In this document: positions 5,953 to 6,706 of the stretch, one piece after another | How positions within the stretch are numbered: the stretch's first letter is position 1 | Layout of the letters: each line of letters starts with the position of its first letter | From: Verrucomicrobiota bacterium | GTDB lineage: Bacteria > Verrucomicrobiota > Verrucomicrobiia > Opitutales > Opitutaceae | DNA: 6,706 nucleotides | Direction of reading: 5' to 3' | Assembly: GCA_023430825.1 (NCBI GenBank) | Contig: JAEYYL010000010.1 | Coordinates: 1 to 6,706 of the forward strand | The notes under the pieces: model-generated | What the model saw: only the letters and a program-made list of their open reading frames with translations | Told to the model about the DNA's origin: nothing | The model's database searches: none | Translations under genes and position numbers: made by a program

Positions 5953-6706
5953 TCAACGCACCAGCTGAAACGCCGGCAGCGTTTCGTCCAGCACCGCCTG
6001 CATCCGCGCCAGCGCCGCGTCCGTTCCGTCCGCCGCATCGGCCTGCACCAACACATATGCCCAACGATCCGCGCGACCGTGCCGCAACCGATTCCACGCA
6101 TCCCACATCGCCCGCTCCCAATGCGTCGCCACCACGCGGTCACTGCTCACGAACCAATACGCCACTACCGCCGGAATTTTGCGTTCGCCACCCAGCTCCA
6201 TCCGCTCCGTCCGCAACACCGTCGCGCGCAATCCGCGCGCGCCCTCGTTGCCGCGCCAGCGAAACTCATGCGACACCGTCTCCGCGATCGTCCAACCCTG
6301 CCCGACGAGACAGATTTCCGGCCGGTGAATCGACGTCCGGTCCCGCCCGCTGAGCACGATCGACAAAAACACCGCGTGCCGCCCGCCCTGCACGTGCACG
6401 TAATTGCGCCGCGAAAACCCTGTATCCGCCGGAAGGATATCCCGCTCGACCGCCGTGACCTCGGTCCGCCGCCCGATCCATTCCGTCCCCACGAACGCCG
6501 GCAGCTCCACCGGATCCTTCCCCTCCGCCGACAACCGCACGCCCGCCTGCCCGCGCGACGGCGCCGCGCCCACCCGCGCCAAAAAAAACATCTCCCCCAC
6601 ACACGCGCCCACGACCAGCAAAGCAACGAGAGCAGGCGCGGCCGTCCCCCGCCGCCCCGCGCCTCCCCGCCCGTCCCCCGCCCCCCGTCCACTCTCCTCC
6701 GTCCTC
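5953..6706 (-). CDS. Exosortase-associated EpsI-family protein (DUF3485), 5' end outside window
   Basis: 250 codons are visible, open to the right edge. The only early start in frame is a TTG at 6621, which would cut through a hydrophobic helix (PALVALLVVGACVGEMFFLA), so the true start lies beyond 6706. The visible protein has a Gly/Arg-rich segment of about 22 residues, then that membrane helix, then an extracytoplasmic EpsI domain. The signature is LPADTGFSRRNYV, then VFLSIVLSGRDRTSIHRPEIC with a conserved Cys (residue 132 of the visible part), then LVGQGWTI. The later AYWFVSSDRVVATHW and RWAYVLVQ segments are also typical. EpsI proteins accompany exosortases, the membrane enzymes that process PEP-CTERM proteins, and exopolysaccharide export loci; some exosortases carry the domain as a C-terminal fusion. 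Whether this is a separate EpsI or such a fusion cannot be seen. It ends 76 bases before rny, with no strong terminator between. Confidence 0.85.
   Translation of the reverse strand, partial: RTEESGRGAGDGRGGAGRRGTAAPALVALLVVGACVGEMFFLARVGAAPSRGQAGVRLSAEGKDPVELPAFVGTEWIGRRTEVTAVERDILPADTGFSRRNYVHVQGGRHAVFLSIVLSGRDRTSIHRPEICLVGQGWTIAETVSHEFRWRGNEGARGLRATVLRTERMELGGERKIPAVVAYWFVSSDRVVATHWERAMWDAWNRLRHGRADRWAYVLVQADAADGTDAALARMQAVLDETLPAFQLVR
6646..6686 (-). other. G-run cluster with G-quadruplex potential in EpsI coding strand
   Basis: Six C-runs of three to six bases on the plus strand (6646-6650, 6655-6658, 6665-6668, 6670-6672, 6675-6679, 6681-6686) are separated by only one to six bases. 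The minus strand, which is the coding and mRNA strand here, therefore has six closely spaced G-runs that could fold into a quadruplex. The segment encodes the Gly/Arg-rich stretch before the membrane helix. Confidence 0.45.

Overview
The window is GC-rich and carries a housekeeping-type chromosomal segment. I think it comes from a Verrucomicrobiota bacterium, most likely of the Opitutaceae type. That placement rests on protein style (RNase Y, an EpsI-family protein whose conserved motif reads HRPEICLVGQGW, a HisN-like phosphatase), frequent TTG/GTG starts, weak Shine-Dalgarno signals, and intergenic heptamer repeats. It is an inference and was not tested by a database search.

Layout from left to right. 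A minus-strand reading frame of unknown function starts at 156 and runs off the left edge. Just upstream of it in the same direction is a protein of about 294 residues with a plausible papain-like Cys-His-Asp arrangement (171-1055). After a short spacer with a perfect 8-bp palindrome comes a small DEDDh 3'-5' exonuclease ending in a possible sliding-clamp motif (1161-1826). It is divergent from a HisN-type inositol-monophosphatase-family enzyme on the plus strand (1914-2693); the two share an 87-bp gap. The phosphatase gene ends in a terminator-like hairpin. The following convergent gap holds one copy of a 26-bp hairpin repeat, and the second copy lies 1 kb away. Then come four minus-strand genes: a secreted DUF2059 protein with an extra N-terminal beta domain (2852-3646), queF of queuosine biosynthesis (3793-4158), rny encoding RNase Y (4266-5876), and the 3' part of an exosortase-associated EpsI-family gene that continues beyond the right edge (5953 to 6706).

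The genes do not form one obvious pathway. RNase Y (mRNA turnover), QueF (tRNA modification) and HisN (histidine synthesis or sugar-phosphate hydrolysis) are core metabolism. The EpsI fragment points to a PEP-CTERM/exosortase or exopolysaccharide locus to the right, and the leftmost pair may be accessory. The most noteworthy non-coding structure is an inverted pair of heptanucleotide tandem repeats filling the gap between rny and queF. The least characterised protein is the Cys-His-Asp candidate peptidase with its proline-rich downstream neighbour. I see no mobile element, CRISPR array, tRNA or rRNA, and no gene-free stretch longer than about 160 bases.
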